A stretch of DNA of 10,988 nt, taken from JAAYEA01 sp012689325. Lineage in GTDB: Bacteria > Chloroflexota > Anaerolineae > JAAYEA01. The stretch is taken from positions 1 to 10,988 of the forward strand of contig DAITVZ010000105.1 in NCBI GenBank assembly GCA_036841525.1, given 5' to 3'. Shown here one piece after another: positions 1 to 6,296 of the stretch. The translations under genes were made by a program, and so were the position numbers. How positions within the stretch are numbered: position 1 is the stretch's first letter; each line of letters begins with the position of its first letter. Under the pieces are notes generated by a model. The model was not told the DNA's origin. It saw only the letters and a list, made by a program, of their open reading frames with translations, and ran no database searches.

Positions 1-1
1 C

Positions 2-1090
2 GAGCGAGCGCTATCTTTCATCGACGGCATGACCACGTTTCTCACCGGCAACGGCTGGGAAAAGCGCATCCTCAAGGTGCGCGAACAGATCCACAACCTC
101 GCGGCCGGGGACGTTTTCATTAGCCTGGCGGACATCGTCGAGGTTCCCGGCTCGGACCGCGTGCTGGAGGCGTTGCAGCGCAGCCAGGGTTACCTGGAAC
201 GCAACCTGCCCATGGCCTCCATCGAAGAGTGTTATGGCATCTTGGATATCGCGCCCAACTATGTGCCGGTCCACGCCCACCTGGCCGAGATCTTTGTGCG
301 ACAAAACAAGATCGAGCAGGCGGTGGCCAAGTACGCCACAATCGCCAGCACCTACCAGGTTCGCGGCGACGCGCCGCAGGCGATCAGCACCTACCGGCGC
401 ATCCTCGACCTGGTGCCCCTGGATGTGACCGTGCGGCCCAAGCTGATCTCGTTGCTGACCAGCCGGGGGCAGATCGACCAGGCGCTGGAGGAGTACCTGG
501 CCTTGGCCGAGACCTATTACCGCCTGGCCCAGCCGGACAAAGCGCTGGAAAAGTACCAGGAGGCGCTCACCCTGGCGCACCGCGGCTCCGGCGAGCGCAA
601 TTGGCCGGTGCTGATCCGGCAGCGGATCGTCCAGCTTTACATGCAGCGCCTGGATTGGGGCCGCGCCAGCGCGATGTATCAGGAGATCAAGCAACTGGCG
701 CCGCTCAGCGTCGAGGAGCATCGAGAGCTGGTGGACTTGTATTACAAGGCCGGACAGGCCAGCCGGGCCGAGAGCGAGCTGGACGAATTGCTGAACGGGC
801 TGCGCAAGGAGGGACGCCACGCGCAGGCGATCGAATTGGTGCGCGAGATGGCCGAGGATCGCCCCGCCGAGGTGGGGCTGCGCATGCGTTGGGCTGGCCT
901 GCTCTTGGAGCAAGGGCAGCGTGAGGACGCCATCGCCCAACTGGATGCCTTGGGCGAAGCCCTGCTGCAACAGGGGCGCTCCAAAGAGGCGATCGCGGTG
1001 ATCAGGCAGATCATCGCGCTCAAGCCCCGGCACATGGCCTCCTACCAGCAATTGCTTGGGCAATTGACCGCCCAGCAGGACACGGCTTAG
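2..1090 (+). CDS. TPR-repeat protein, 5' end outside window (partial)
   Basis: A soluble protein built mainly of tetratricopeptide-like helix pairs, probably a scaffold for protein-protein contacts; no enzymatic motif is visible. The frame is open from base 2 with no stop before the first ATG at 29, and the sequence before that ATG already reads as helical protein. I therefore take this as the C-terminal part of a longer protein, not a complete 353-residue gene. Numbered from the ATG at 29, at least five TPR-like pairs run from about residue 65 to 345, with typical A/Y/L/P spacing (for example AVAKYATIA near 98, ALEEYLALAETYY near 152, ALEKYQEAL near 172, EAIAVIRQIIALKP near the end). No signal peptide or membrane segment is seen. 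The stop lies 23 nt before cdaA, so the two are probably co-transcribed. A role linked to c-di-AMP is only inference from this position. Confidence is high for a TPR protein and low for any specific role. Confidence 0.85.
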   Translation, partial: ERALSFIDGMTTFLTGNGWEKRILKVREQIHNLAAGDVFISLADIVEVPGSDRVLEALQRSQGYLERNLPMASIEECYGILDIAPNYVPVHAHLAEIFVRQNKIEQAVAKYATIASTYQVRGDAPQAISTYRRILDLVPLDVTVRPKLISLLTSRGQIDQALEEYLALAETYYRLAQPDKALEKYQEALTLAHRGSGERNWPVLIRQRIVQLYMQRLDWGRASAMYQEIKQLAPLSVEEHRELVDLYYKAGQASRAESELDELLNGLRKEGRHAQAIELVREMAEDRPAEVGLRMRWAGLLLEQGQREDAIAQLDALGEALLQQGRSKEAIAVIRQIIALKPRHMASYQQLLGQLTAQQDTA

Positions 1091-1102
1091 GGTTCGGGCC
1101 GC

Positions 1103-1108
1103 GAGGAG
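1103..1108 (+). promoter_or_regulatory. Ribosome-binding site of cdaA
   Basis: GAGGAG, 5 nt before the ATG at 1114. It supports this start and translation from the tail of the TPR-gene transcript. Confidence 0.75.
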
Positions 1109-1113
1109 AACGG

Positions 1114-1962
1114 ATGGCTGACATTCTGTGGGCCCTGTCCCAGCTCCAGCTAGCCGATATACTGGACATCTGTCTGGTCGGCCTGGTTTTCTATGTGCTC
1201 TTTTTGCTCATGCGCGGCACGCAGGCTGTGCAGATGCTGCGCGGCATCATCGTGCTGGTCATCGCCGTGCTGGTCAGCTCGGTCCTGCCGCTGCCGGCCT
1301 TCAAGTGGTTGATGCGCAACGTCCTTCCGGCCATGTTGGTGGCCGTGCCCGTCGTGCTGCAGCCCGAGTTGCGCCGCTGGTTGGAGCGGCTGGGGCGCGG
1401 CGCCGGCGGGTTGGTCAATCGCCCCCGGCGGGCCGTCACCAACTTTGTGGTGACCGAGATCGCCCGCGCCTGCCGCCGGCTCTCGGAACAGCGCCAGGGG
1501 GCCCTGATCGTCCTGGAAAGGACGACCGGGTTGCAGGATTATGTCGAAACCGGCATCCGGCTCGAAGCGCGGGTCTCGGCAGACCTCCTGCTCACCATCT
1601 TTTATCCCGGCACCGCCCTGCACGATGGCGCGGTGATCATCCGCGAGGATCAGATCGTGGCAGCCGCGTGCGTGCTGCCCCTGAGCGAGCACCTGCGCTC
1701 CGACCGGCACGTGGGCACGCGGCACCGCGCCGCCGTGGGCATCACCGAACAGAGCGACGCCATCTCGGTGGTGGTGTCGGAAGAGACAGGCGTGATCTCG
1801 GTGGCCCAGAACGGGCGCATGGCGCGGCGGCTCGACGAGCGCCGGCTGCGGAACATCTTGCAGTCCAACTATGGCGGCGGGGAGACGCCGCGCATCCTCC
1901 GCCGAAGCTCCACGCCCAATATTGTCGAAGACTATCCCCCCTCAGAAGAGGGAACCGCCTGA
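1114..1962 (+). CDS. cdaA: Diadenylate cyclase CdaA (c-di-AMP synthase)
   Basis: Membrane-bound enzyme that condenses two ATP into the second messenger cyclic di-AMP, which controls potassium and osmolyte uptake and cell-wall homeostasis. The 282 residues match the usual CdaA length and layout. Three N-terminal hydrophobic segments lie at about 17-34, 44-61 and 66-82, followed by a linker helix and the cytosolic DAC domain (about 100-255). Both catalytic signatures are intact: DGA at 171-173, within a TALHDGAVII stretch, and RHR at 203-205, within GTRHRAAVGI. The conserved SEETGVISVA strand follows at 222-231. The last 30 residues are a polar, probably disordered tail. GAGGAG lies 5 nt upstream of the ATG. 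The neighbour downstream is the YbbR protein CdaR, the standard regulatory partner. Nothing suggests loss of function. Assignment is close to certain from motifs and gene order. Confidence 0.97.
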   Translation: MADILWALSQLQLADILDICLVGLVFYVLFLLMRGTQAVQMLRGIIVLVIAVLVSSVLPLPAFKWLMRNVLPAMLVAVPVVLQPELRRWLERLGRGAGGLVNRPRRAVTNFVVTEIARACRRLSEQRQGALIVLERTTGLQDYVETGIRLEARVSADLLLTIFYPGTALHDGAVIIREDQIVAAACVLPLSEHLRSDRHVGTRHRAAVGITEQSDAISVVVSEETGVISVAQNGRMARRLDERRLRNILQSNYGGGETPRILRRSSTPNIVEDYPPSEEGTA

Positions 1963-2016
1963 GTCAGGCGATTGCGAAGCGTAGCACCACGAGGGAACTA
2001 GGGCAGGCCATTCGTT

Positions 2017-3243
2017 ATGCGCAGATCGCTGATCGAGAATCTGGGGCTGGTGGCGTTGGCGCTCATCCTGGCCTTTCTGGTCTGGGTGGGCGCGACCTTT
2101 GAGGAAAACCCGCCGGCCACCGTCGAGTTCGCCAACGCCATACCGATCGAGATCGTCAACCGTCCGCAGGGCTGGCTGGTGCGTAACCAGAGCGCCGAAT
2201 ACGTGCGCGTCCGCGTGCGCGGGCGCCAGGATAGCCTGGGCCGCTTGACCGTCAATAGTTTTCGCGCCGTGGCCGATCTGGCTGGCCTGGCCTCCGGCCT
2301 GCACGAGGTCCCGATCGTGCTGCAGCTCAGCGACAAGTCCATCTCGATCGTCAGTTACGAACCGCCCTCCATCAGCTTGACGCTCGATCGGCTCGAGGAA
2401 AAAGAAGTGGCCGTCCAGGTCGCCATCATGGACCCCGCCAGCGTGCCGCTGGGGTACACCTACCAAATGCCCTCCTCTCAGCCCAGCTTTGTCAAGATCA
2501 GCGGACCCAAGGCCCTGGTGGATCGCGTGGTCGAGGCCAAAGCCAGCGTCTGGCTGCAGGGCTCCAAGACCGACGTGGAGCGCAAGGTCGCGCCCCGTCT
2601 ATTGGACAGCACTGGGAATGCCGTGGAAGGTCTGACCCCGGATCCGACCTCGGTGACCATCACCATTCCCATCGATCAAGACGTGGGTTTCCGGGACGTC
2701 ACGGTCCGCGCGGTCATCACCGGGACGCCAGCCTCCGGCTATTGGGTCAGCAATATCCTGGTTGAGCCTCCGGCCATCACGGTCTTTGGCCTTCCCTCGG
2801 TCCTCCAGGAGATCGGCGGGTTCCTGCAGACCAATCCCATCGATATCACCGAGGCCAAGGCGGATTTGGTGAAAAAGGTCACGTTGAGCCTTCCCGCTGG
2901 CATCTCGATCCTGAGCGAGAACGCCCAACAAGGGGTCCAGGTCAAGGTGGCGATCTCGGCCATCGTCGGCGGGCAGACCATCCAGCGGGAGCTGACCAAG
3001 CAGGGGCTCAGCCTGGGCCTGAAGGCCACCGTGTCGCCCGCCGTGGTGGATGTGATCCTCTCCGGGCCCCTGCCCGTCCTGCAAGAGCTTTCCCCGAACG
3101 ATGTCCAGGTCATTGCGGACCTGTTCGGCCTGACGGTCGGGACGCACAAGATCACCCCGCGGGCGATCCTCGTGCCCGAAGGGCTGAGCGTCGTCAGCAT
3201 CGTGCCCGATATGGTCGAAGTGGATATCGCGCTCGGGCCTTAA
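2017..3243 (+). CDS. cdaR: YbbR-domain protein CdaR, regulator of CdaA
   Basis: Membrane-anchored extracytoplasmic protein that, in Firmicutes, binds CdaA and modulates c-di-AMP synthesis. An N-terminal hydrophobic helix at about residues 9-27, after a short MRRSLIEN cytosolic start, acts as the anchor. The rest is beta-rich and outside the membrane. Four YbbR-like repeats of roughly 80-95 residues can be followed (about 40-125, 130-215, 222-315 and 325-408). Each carries a V.V.GP..L.. type strand and a closing V.V.I.L strand; examples are FVKISGPKALVDRV near 158 and VVDVILSGPLPVLQEL near 343. An in-frame TAG at 1999-2001 rules out a much earlier start. The upstream ribosome-binding site is weak (AGG at 2005-2007). 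The gap to cdaA is 54 nt, the longest in this operon, and der follows after 13 nt. In Firmicutes glmM usually comes next, so the der neighbour differs. The YbbR family call is firm; the regulatory role is by homology and context. Confidence 0.92.
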   Translation: MRRSLIENLGLVALALILAFLVWVGATFEENPPATVEFANAIPIEIVNRPQGWLVRNQSAEYVRVRVRGRQDSLGRLTVNSFRAVADLAGLASGLHEVPIVLQLSDKSISIVSYEPPSISLTLDRLEEKEVAVQVAIMDPASVPLGYTYQMPSSQPSFVKISGPKALVDRVVEAKASVWLQGSKTDVERKVAPRLLDSTGNAVEGLTPDPTSVTITIPIDQDVGFRDVTVRAVITGTPASGYWVSNILVEPPAITVFGLPSVLQEIGGFLQTNPIDITEAKADLVKKVTLSLPAGISILSENAQQGVQVKVAISAIVGGQTIQRELTKQGLSLGLKATVSPAVVDVILSGPLPVLQELSPNDVQVIADLFGLTVGTHKITPRAILVPEGLSVVSIVPDMVEVDIALGP

Positions 3244-3247
3244 GGAG
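3243..3247 (+). promoter_or_regulatory. Ribosome-binding site of der, overlapping the cdaR stop
   Basis: AGGAG begins on the last base of the cdaR TAA stop and lies 9 nt before the der ATG. This suggests coupled translation of the two genes. Confidence 0.75.
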
Positions 3248-3256
3248 TTACCCTAT

Positions 3257-4606
3257 ATGGCAAAGTCTATCGTCGCCCTGGTGGGCCGCCCGAATGTGGG
3301 CAAATCCACCCTGTTCAATCGGATAGTGGGACACCCCCTCGCTATCGTGGAGGATTCGCCAGGGACCACCCGCGACCGCATCTATGCCGAGGGGGAATGG
3401 ATCGGCACCGAATTCATCGTGGTGGATACCGGCGGGCTGGACCTTGCCGCCACCGACAACCTGACCTCTCAGGTCCGCGCGCAGGCCCAGGTCGCCATCT
3501 CGGAGGCCGACGTGATCGTCTTTCTGGCCGACGCCATGGACGGCATCACCGCCAGCGATTACGAGATCGCCGATATCCTGCGCCGCACGGACAAGCCGGT
3601 GATCCTGGCCGTCAACAAGGCGGATAATAACACCTTGCGCCTGAACGCCGCCGAGTTCTATGCCCTCGGCCTGGGCGAGCCGATGCCCCTCTCGTCGCTG
3701 CATGGCATGGGCACCGGCGACCTGCTGGACGAGGTCGTGCAGGCCATCACCAAGCTGGAGCAGCCGGAAGAGCCCGAGGTGGAGATCCCCAAGATCGCCA
3801 TCGTGGGGCGTCCGAACGTGGGCAAGTCCTCCCTGTTCAACGCCTTGCTGGGCCAGGAGCGGGCCATCGTCAGCCCCATCCCGGGAACCACCCGCGATGC
3901 CCTGGATACCCCGATGCAATGGGACGGGCAGGAGATCATGCTCATCGACACGGCGGGCATGAGGCGCCGTGGCAGCATCGCGCCGGGGGTGGAAAAATAC
4001 AGCGTCCTGCGCAGCCTGCGCGCCATCGAGCGCGCTGACGTGGTTCTTTTGCTCCTGGACGCCTCCGAGGGCGTGACCGAGCAGGATGCGCACGTGGCCA
4101 GCTATATCCTGGAAGCCAAAAAGAGCGTGGTGGTGGTCATGAACAAGTGGGACCTGGTTCCCAAGGATACCCACACCATGGCCGAGTTCACCGAGACCAT
4201 CCGCCGAGAACTGCGCTTCCTCTCGTTCGTGCCCGTGCTCTTTATCTCGGCGCTGACCGGGCAGCGCGTGGAGCAGACCATCGAGACGGCGCTGCGCATC
4301 CGCGAGGAGCGGATGCAGCGAATCTCTACCACCGAGCTCAACGACCTGGTCCGCGAGGCCGTGGAGCGGCACTCGCCGCCCTCCAAATGGGGCAAGCGGC
4401 TCACTTTCTACTATGTCACCCAGCCCGAGGTCAACCCGCCCGTTTTCGTGTTCTTTGTCAACGATGTGCGTCTGGTGCATTTCGGCTACCAACGCTACCT
4501 GGAAAACTGCATCCGCGAGCGCTACCCGTTCGAAGGCACCCCCCTGGTCCTGAAATTCCAGGGTCACGACGAGTCCGAAAAAAAGCGCGGCCGCCGATCC
4601 GATTAG
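3257..4606 (+). CDS. der: GTPase Der (EngA), 50S ribosome assembly
   Basis: Essential double-GTPase that binds the 50S subunit and acts in its late maturation in the cytosol. The 449 residues hold two complete G domains and a C-terminal KH-like domain. G domain 1 has GRPNVGKS at 10-17, PGTTRD at 35-40, DTGG at 57-60, NKAD at 120-123 and SSLHG at 146-150. An acidic linker (about 168-177, EQPEEPEVE) follows. G domain 2 has GRPNVGKS at 184-191, PGTTRD at 209-214, DTAG at 231-234, NKWD at 296-299 and SAL at 331-333. The KH-like domain spans about 357-436, and a basic tail (KKRGRR at 442-447) ends the protein. Length and motif order are normal for Der. It is the last gene of the run beginning with the TPR gene and cdaA. 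A weak hairpin and a new promoter follow the stop, so the operon probably ends here. Confidence 0.98.
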   Translation: MAKSIVALVGRPNVGKSTLFNRIVGHPLAIVEDSPGTTRDRIYAEGEWIGTEFIVVDTGGLDLAATDNLTSQVRAQAQVAISEADVIVFLADAMDGITASDYEIADILRRTDKPVILAVNKADNNTLRLNAAEFYALGLGEPMPLSSLHGMGTGDLLDEVVQAITKLEQPEEPEVEIPKIAIVGRPNVGKSSLFNALLGQERAIVSPIPGTTRDALDTPMQWDGQEIMLIDTAGMRRRGSIAPGVEKYSVLRSLRAIERADVVLLLLDASEGVTEQDAHVASYILEAKKSVVVVMNKWDLVPKDTHTMAEFTETIRRELRFLSFVPVLFISALTGQRVEQTIETALRIREERMQRISTTELNDLVREAVERHSPPSKWGKRLTFYYVTQPEVNPPVFVFFVNDVRLVHFGYQRYLENCIRERYPFEGTPLVLKFQGHDESEKKRGRRSD

Positions 4607-4629
4607 CGCGCCCCATGCTGGGGCCACGC
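4606..4629 (+). terminator. Possible weak terminator hairpin after der
   Basis: GCCCC (4610-4614) and GGGGC (4620-4624) form a 5-bp GC stem with a 5-nt loop just after the der stop. GCG (4606-4608) and CGC (4627-4629) can extend it across mismatches. No T-run follows (CTCTTGGTC), so an intrinsic terminator is doubtful. The -35 box of the next promoter starts 3 nt beyond. Confidence 0.3.
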
Positions 4630-4631
4630 TC

Positions 4632-4660
4632 TTGGTCCGGCCACCCAACTGCGCTATAAT
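4632..4660 (+). promoter_or_regulatory. Sigma-70-type promoter before the orphan gene/CPBP pair
   Basis: TTGGTC (4632-4637), a 17-nt spacer, then a perfect TATAAT (4655-4660). Transcription would start near 4667, giving a leader of about 20 nt before the start codon at 4688. The surroundings of the -10 box, 4650-4664, are identical to those at 6223-6237. Confidence 0.75.
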
Positions 4661-4677
4661 GGCAGCCATCCCGGTTC

Positions 4678-4682
4678 GGAGG
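4678..4682 (+). promoter_or_regulatory. Ribosome-binding site deciding the start at 4688
   Basis: GGAGG lies 2 nt before the GTG at 4685, 5 nt before the ATG at 4688 and 8 nt before the ATG at 4691. The GTG is too close, so one of the two ATGs is the start. Confidence 0.65.
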
Positions 4683-4687
4683 AAGTG

Positions 4688-5155
4688 ATGATGTTCGGCG
4701 CGGACTGTGTTCCCGAAAGCAACAAGCGGTTGCTTCTCCAGTATCGGCGCTATCTGGAGGCGCGCCACACCGACGTCGCGCTGATTGATGCCCGCATGGC
4801 CGATGCCAGCCTCTACGCCCTGGACTATACGGCGGAATGCCTGTACGGGAGCGACATCGCCGAGATGAACGCTTTTGACGTCTATTGCTTCCTCGCCGAC
4901 TATGCGATCTGCCATCAGCCCCATGGCAGCGAAGAGACCATCGCCCGCGTGTTGGAGTCGATCGCAGCCTTTGCCGCGTTCCTGGAGGATGAAGCAGCCA
5001 TCGACATGGAGGACATGTACGAAGTCGCGCGGCTGTGTCAGGATCCCAAGCCTTATCTCGATCGTTGGCAAGAATACCGCCGCTTGCTGGCCGCCAAGGA
5101 CTCGGCAGGCCTCAAGCGCTGGCGAGAGAGCGTCCTCGACAGCTTTGGCGCCTAG
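4688..5155 (+). CDS. Unrecognised small protein, possibly related to a recombinase core-binding fold
   Basis: I do not recognise a family with certainty. The product is about 155 residues, cytosolic, acidic, predicted largely helical by its residue pattern, and without signal peptide or membrane segment. The pattern of an N-terminal helix (LLLQYRRYLEARH, about 14-26), a middle FDVYCFLADY stretch (about 62-71) and ETIARVLESIAAFAAFLED (about 82-100) loosely resembles the SAM-like DNA-binding (core-binding) domain of tyrosine recombinases. No catalytic recombinase domain follows, so this is weak inference. The C-terminal third (CQDPKPYLDRWQEY and onward) looks like further helix. The gene has its own good promoter and GGAGG ribosome-binding site, and base composition like its neighbours, so it is a real native gene. 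The CPBP protease gene starts 23 nt downstream, which suggests a two-gene unit. ATG 4688 or 4691 is possible; the GTG at 4685 is too close to the ribosome-binding site. Confidence 0.8.
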   Translation: MMFGADCVPESNKRLLLQYRRYLEARHTDVALIDARMADASLYALDYTAECLYGSDIAEMNAFDVYCFLADYAICHQPHGSEETIARVLESIAAFAAFLEDEAAIDMEDMYEVARLCQDPKPYLDRWQEYRRLLAAKDSAGLKRWRESVLDSFGA

Positions 5156-5178
5156 GGCTCACCCGAAAGAAGCTCCCC

Positions 5179-6177
5179 ATGCTCATCCTAATCCAGTACC
5201 TGCCGTTCTGGGGCATCATGCTCCTGGCCAACCGCGCCGAGCGTGACAAGACCGCCCGCACCCTGACCTACCTTTCCTTGGTCTTGGTGAACTTGTTTCT
5301 CCTGTGCGGCGCCTTGGTCTGCCTGGGCCTGTACGCCATCAGCCAGCCCGAATGGCGCGAAGCCATGCCCGACCTGGTGCTTCCCTTCGAGTCCGCCGCC
5401 CTGCTCGGCCTGGCGGGAGCCCTGGCCGCGACCGCCTTGGCGGCCCTGGTGTTCCTGCTGCCGCCGGTGCGCCGGCTGCTGGCGCGCTGGCTGCCCATCG
5501 ATCCGGCCTCCTGTATGGATTGCGTGGCGTTGGTCTTTGCCGTCTATTTCGTCGGGCTGACGGCCCTGCAGTTTGGGCTCTTGGGCGGGGTGGAGGGCTT
5601 GGCGCTGGCGGATTTCTCCCCCACCGCGGCGGATCTCTTGTTCAGCGGATTGGCCCTCATCATCTTTGCCCTGTTGGGCGTTGGCTGGATCATGCGCCGC
5701 AGCACCGGCGAGACACTGCAGCGGCTTGGGCTGGGGCGCATGCAAGCCAAGCATCTGCTGCTGGCCCTGGGGCTGATCCCGGCCTTTCTCATCTTGGACG
5801 TGGCCGTCTCCCTGGTCTGGTCCGCCCTGGATCCCACGGGAGCAGAGCAAGTCGCCAACGCCAACAAGGCCCTCTTTGGCGGGATGGCCACCCTCTCCCT
5901 GGCGGTGCCCCTGGCGCTCGCCACCGGCATCGGCGAAGAGGTGCTCTTTCGCGGGGCCGTGCAGCCGCGCCTGGGGCTCTGGTTCACCTCCGTGACCTTT
6001 GCCCTCGGTCACCTCCAGTACGGCCTCTCGCCCGCCCTGCTGCAGATCCTGGCCCTGGGCCTGGTGCTTGGGCTGGTGCGCCAGAGGGTCAACACCACCA
6101 CCTGCATCGTCATTCACGCCCTCTACAATCTCTCCAACCTGTTCCTCATGTCCTGGCTCTCCCAATTCGCAAGCTAA
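5179..6177 (+). CDS. CPBP-family intramembrane glutamic protease
   Basis: Polytopic membrane protein of the CPBP (CAAX-protease and bacteriocin-processing, Abi) family, which cleaves or prenyl-processes substrates within the membrane; its bacterial substrates are mostly unknown. The 332 residues contain about eight hydrophobic segments. The active-site motifs are intact in the C-terminal half: EEVLFR (E253, E254, R258), FALGH (F274, H278) and HALYN (H313, N317). The N-terminal half (about 1-165) holds four or more poorly conserved membrane helices. The ATG at 5179 is chosen because it opens a first membrane segment (MLILIQYLPFW) right after the upstream gene. The same frame is open further upstream, but that part overlaps the preceding gene and is charged. 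The ribosome-binding site is weak (GAAAGAAG, about 7 nt upstream), so translation may depend on the preceding gene. A possible terminator and a new promoter follow. The family call is firm; the start is moderately sure; the substrate is unknown. Confidence 0.92.
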   Translation: MLILIQYLPFWGIMLLANRAERDKTARTLTYLSLVLVNLFLLCGALVCLGLYAISQPEWREAMPDLVLPFESAALLGLAGALAATALAALVFLLPPVRRLLARWLPIDPASCMDCVALVFAVYFVGLTALQFGLLGGVEGLALADFSPTAADLLFSGLALIIFALLGVGWIMRRSTGETLQRLGLGRMQAKHLLLALGLIPAFLILDVAVSLVWSALDPTGAEQVANANKALFGGMATLSLAVPLALATGIGEEVLFRGAVQPRLGLWFTSVTFALGHLQYGLSPALLQILALGLVLGLVRQRVNTTTCIVIHALYNLSNLFLMSWLSQFAS

Positions 6178-6182
6178 CGCCC

Positions 6183-6207
6183 CCCTGAACGCCCGTTCTA
6201 GGGATTT
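6183..6207 (+). terminator. Possible terminator after the CPBP gene, touching the next promoter
   Basis: CCCT (6183-6186) plus GAACG (6187-6191) can pair with CGTTC (6194-6198) plus AGGG (6200-6203), leaving one bulged T at 6199. ATTT follows. The stem is good but the T-run is short, so termination may be partial. The final T bases belong to the -35 region of the next promoter. Confidence 0.4.
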
Positions 6208-6233
6208 GACCGCAGAGAGCCTTGCGCTATAAT
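6206..6233 (+). promoter_or_regulatory. Strong sigma-70-type promoter of the YprB-like gene
   Basis: TTGACC (6206-6211), a 16-nt spacer, then a perfect TATAAT (6228-6233). Transcription would start near 6240, giving a leader of about 57 nt before the ATG at 6297. It is the closest to consensus of the promoters seen here. Confidence 0.82.
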
Positions 6234-6296
6234 GGCACTGCTGATCTCAGCAGCCAGATGGTCGCCCGCAACCTCTTTCAGGAGCCTCCTTCGCCC

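Noticed and set aside
1128..2102. 324-codon open frame on the plus strand in another phase
   Set aside because: It overlaps cdaA fully and the product is R/G/A-rich without motifs; a shadow of the GC-rich codon pattern.
3248..5071. 607-codon open frame on the minus strand
   Set aside because: It lies antisense to der and the next gene, reads as low-complexity H/G/Q/D-rich protein typical of reverse-strand GC-rich codons, and has no recognisable domain. der on the plus strand is certain.
5035..5178. Longer N-terminus for the CPBP protease from 5035
   Set aside because: The extension overlaps the upstream gene and is charged and Arg-rich; the membrane protein starts naturally at 5179.
6222..6296. 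Longer N-terminus for the YprB-like nuclease from TTG 6222 or ATG 6258
   Set aside because: TTG 6222 lies before and across the TATAAT box, and ATG 6258 lacks a ribosome-binding site. ATG 6297 fits the family start.
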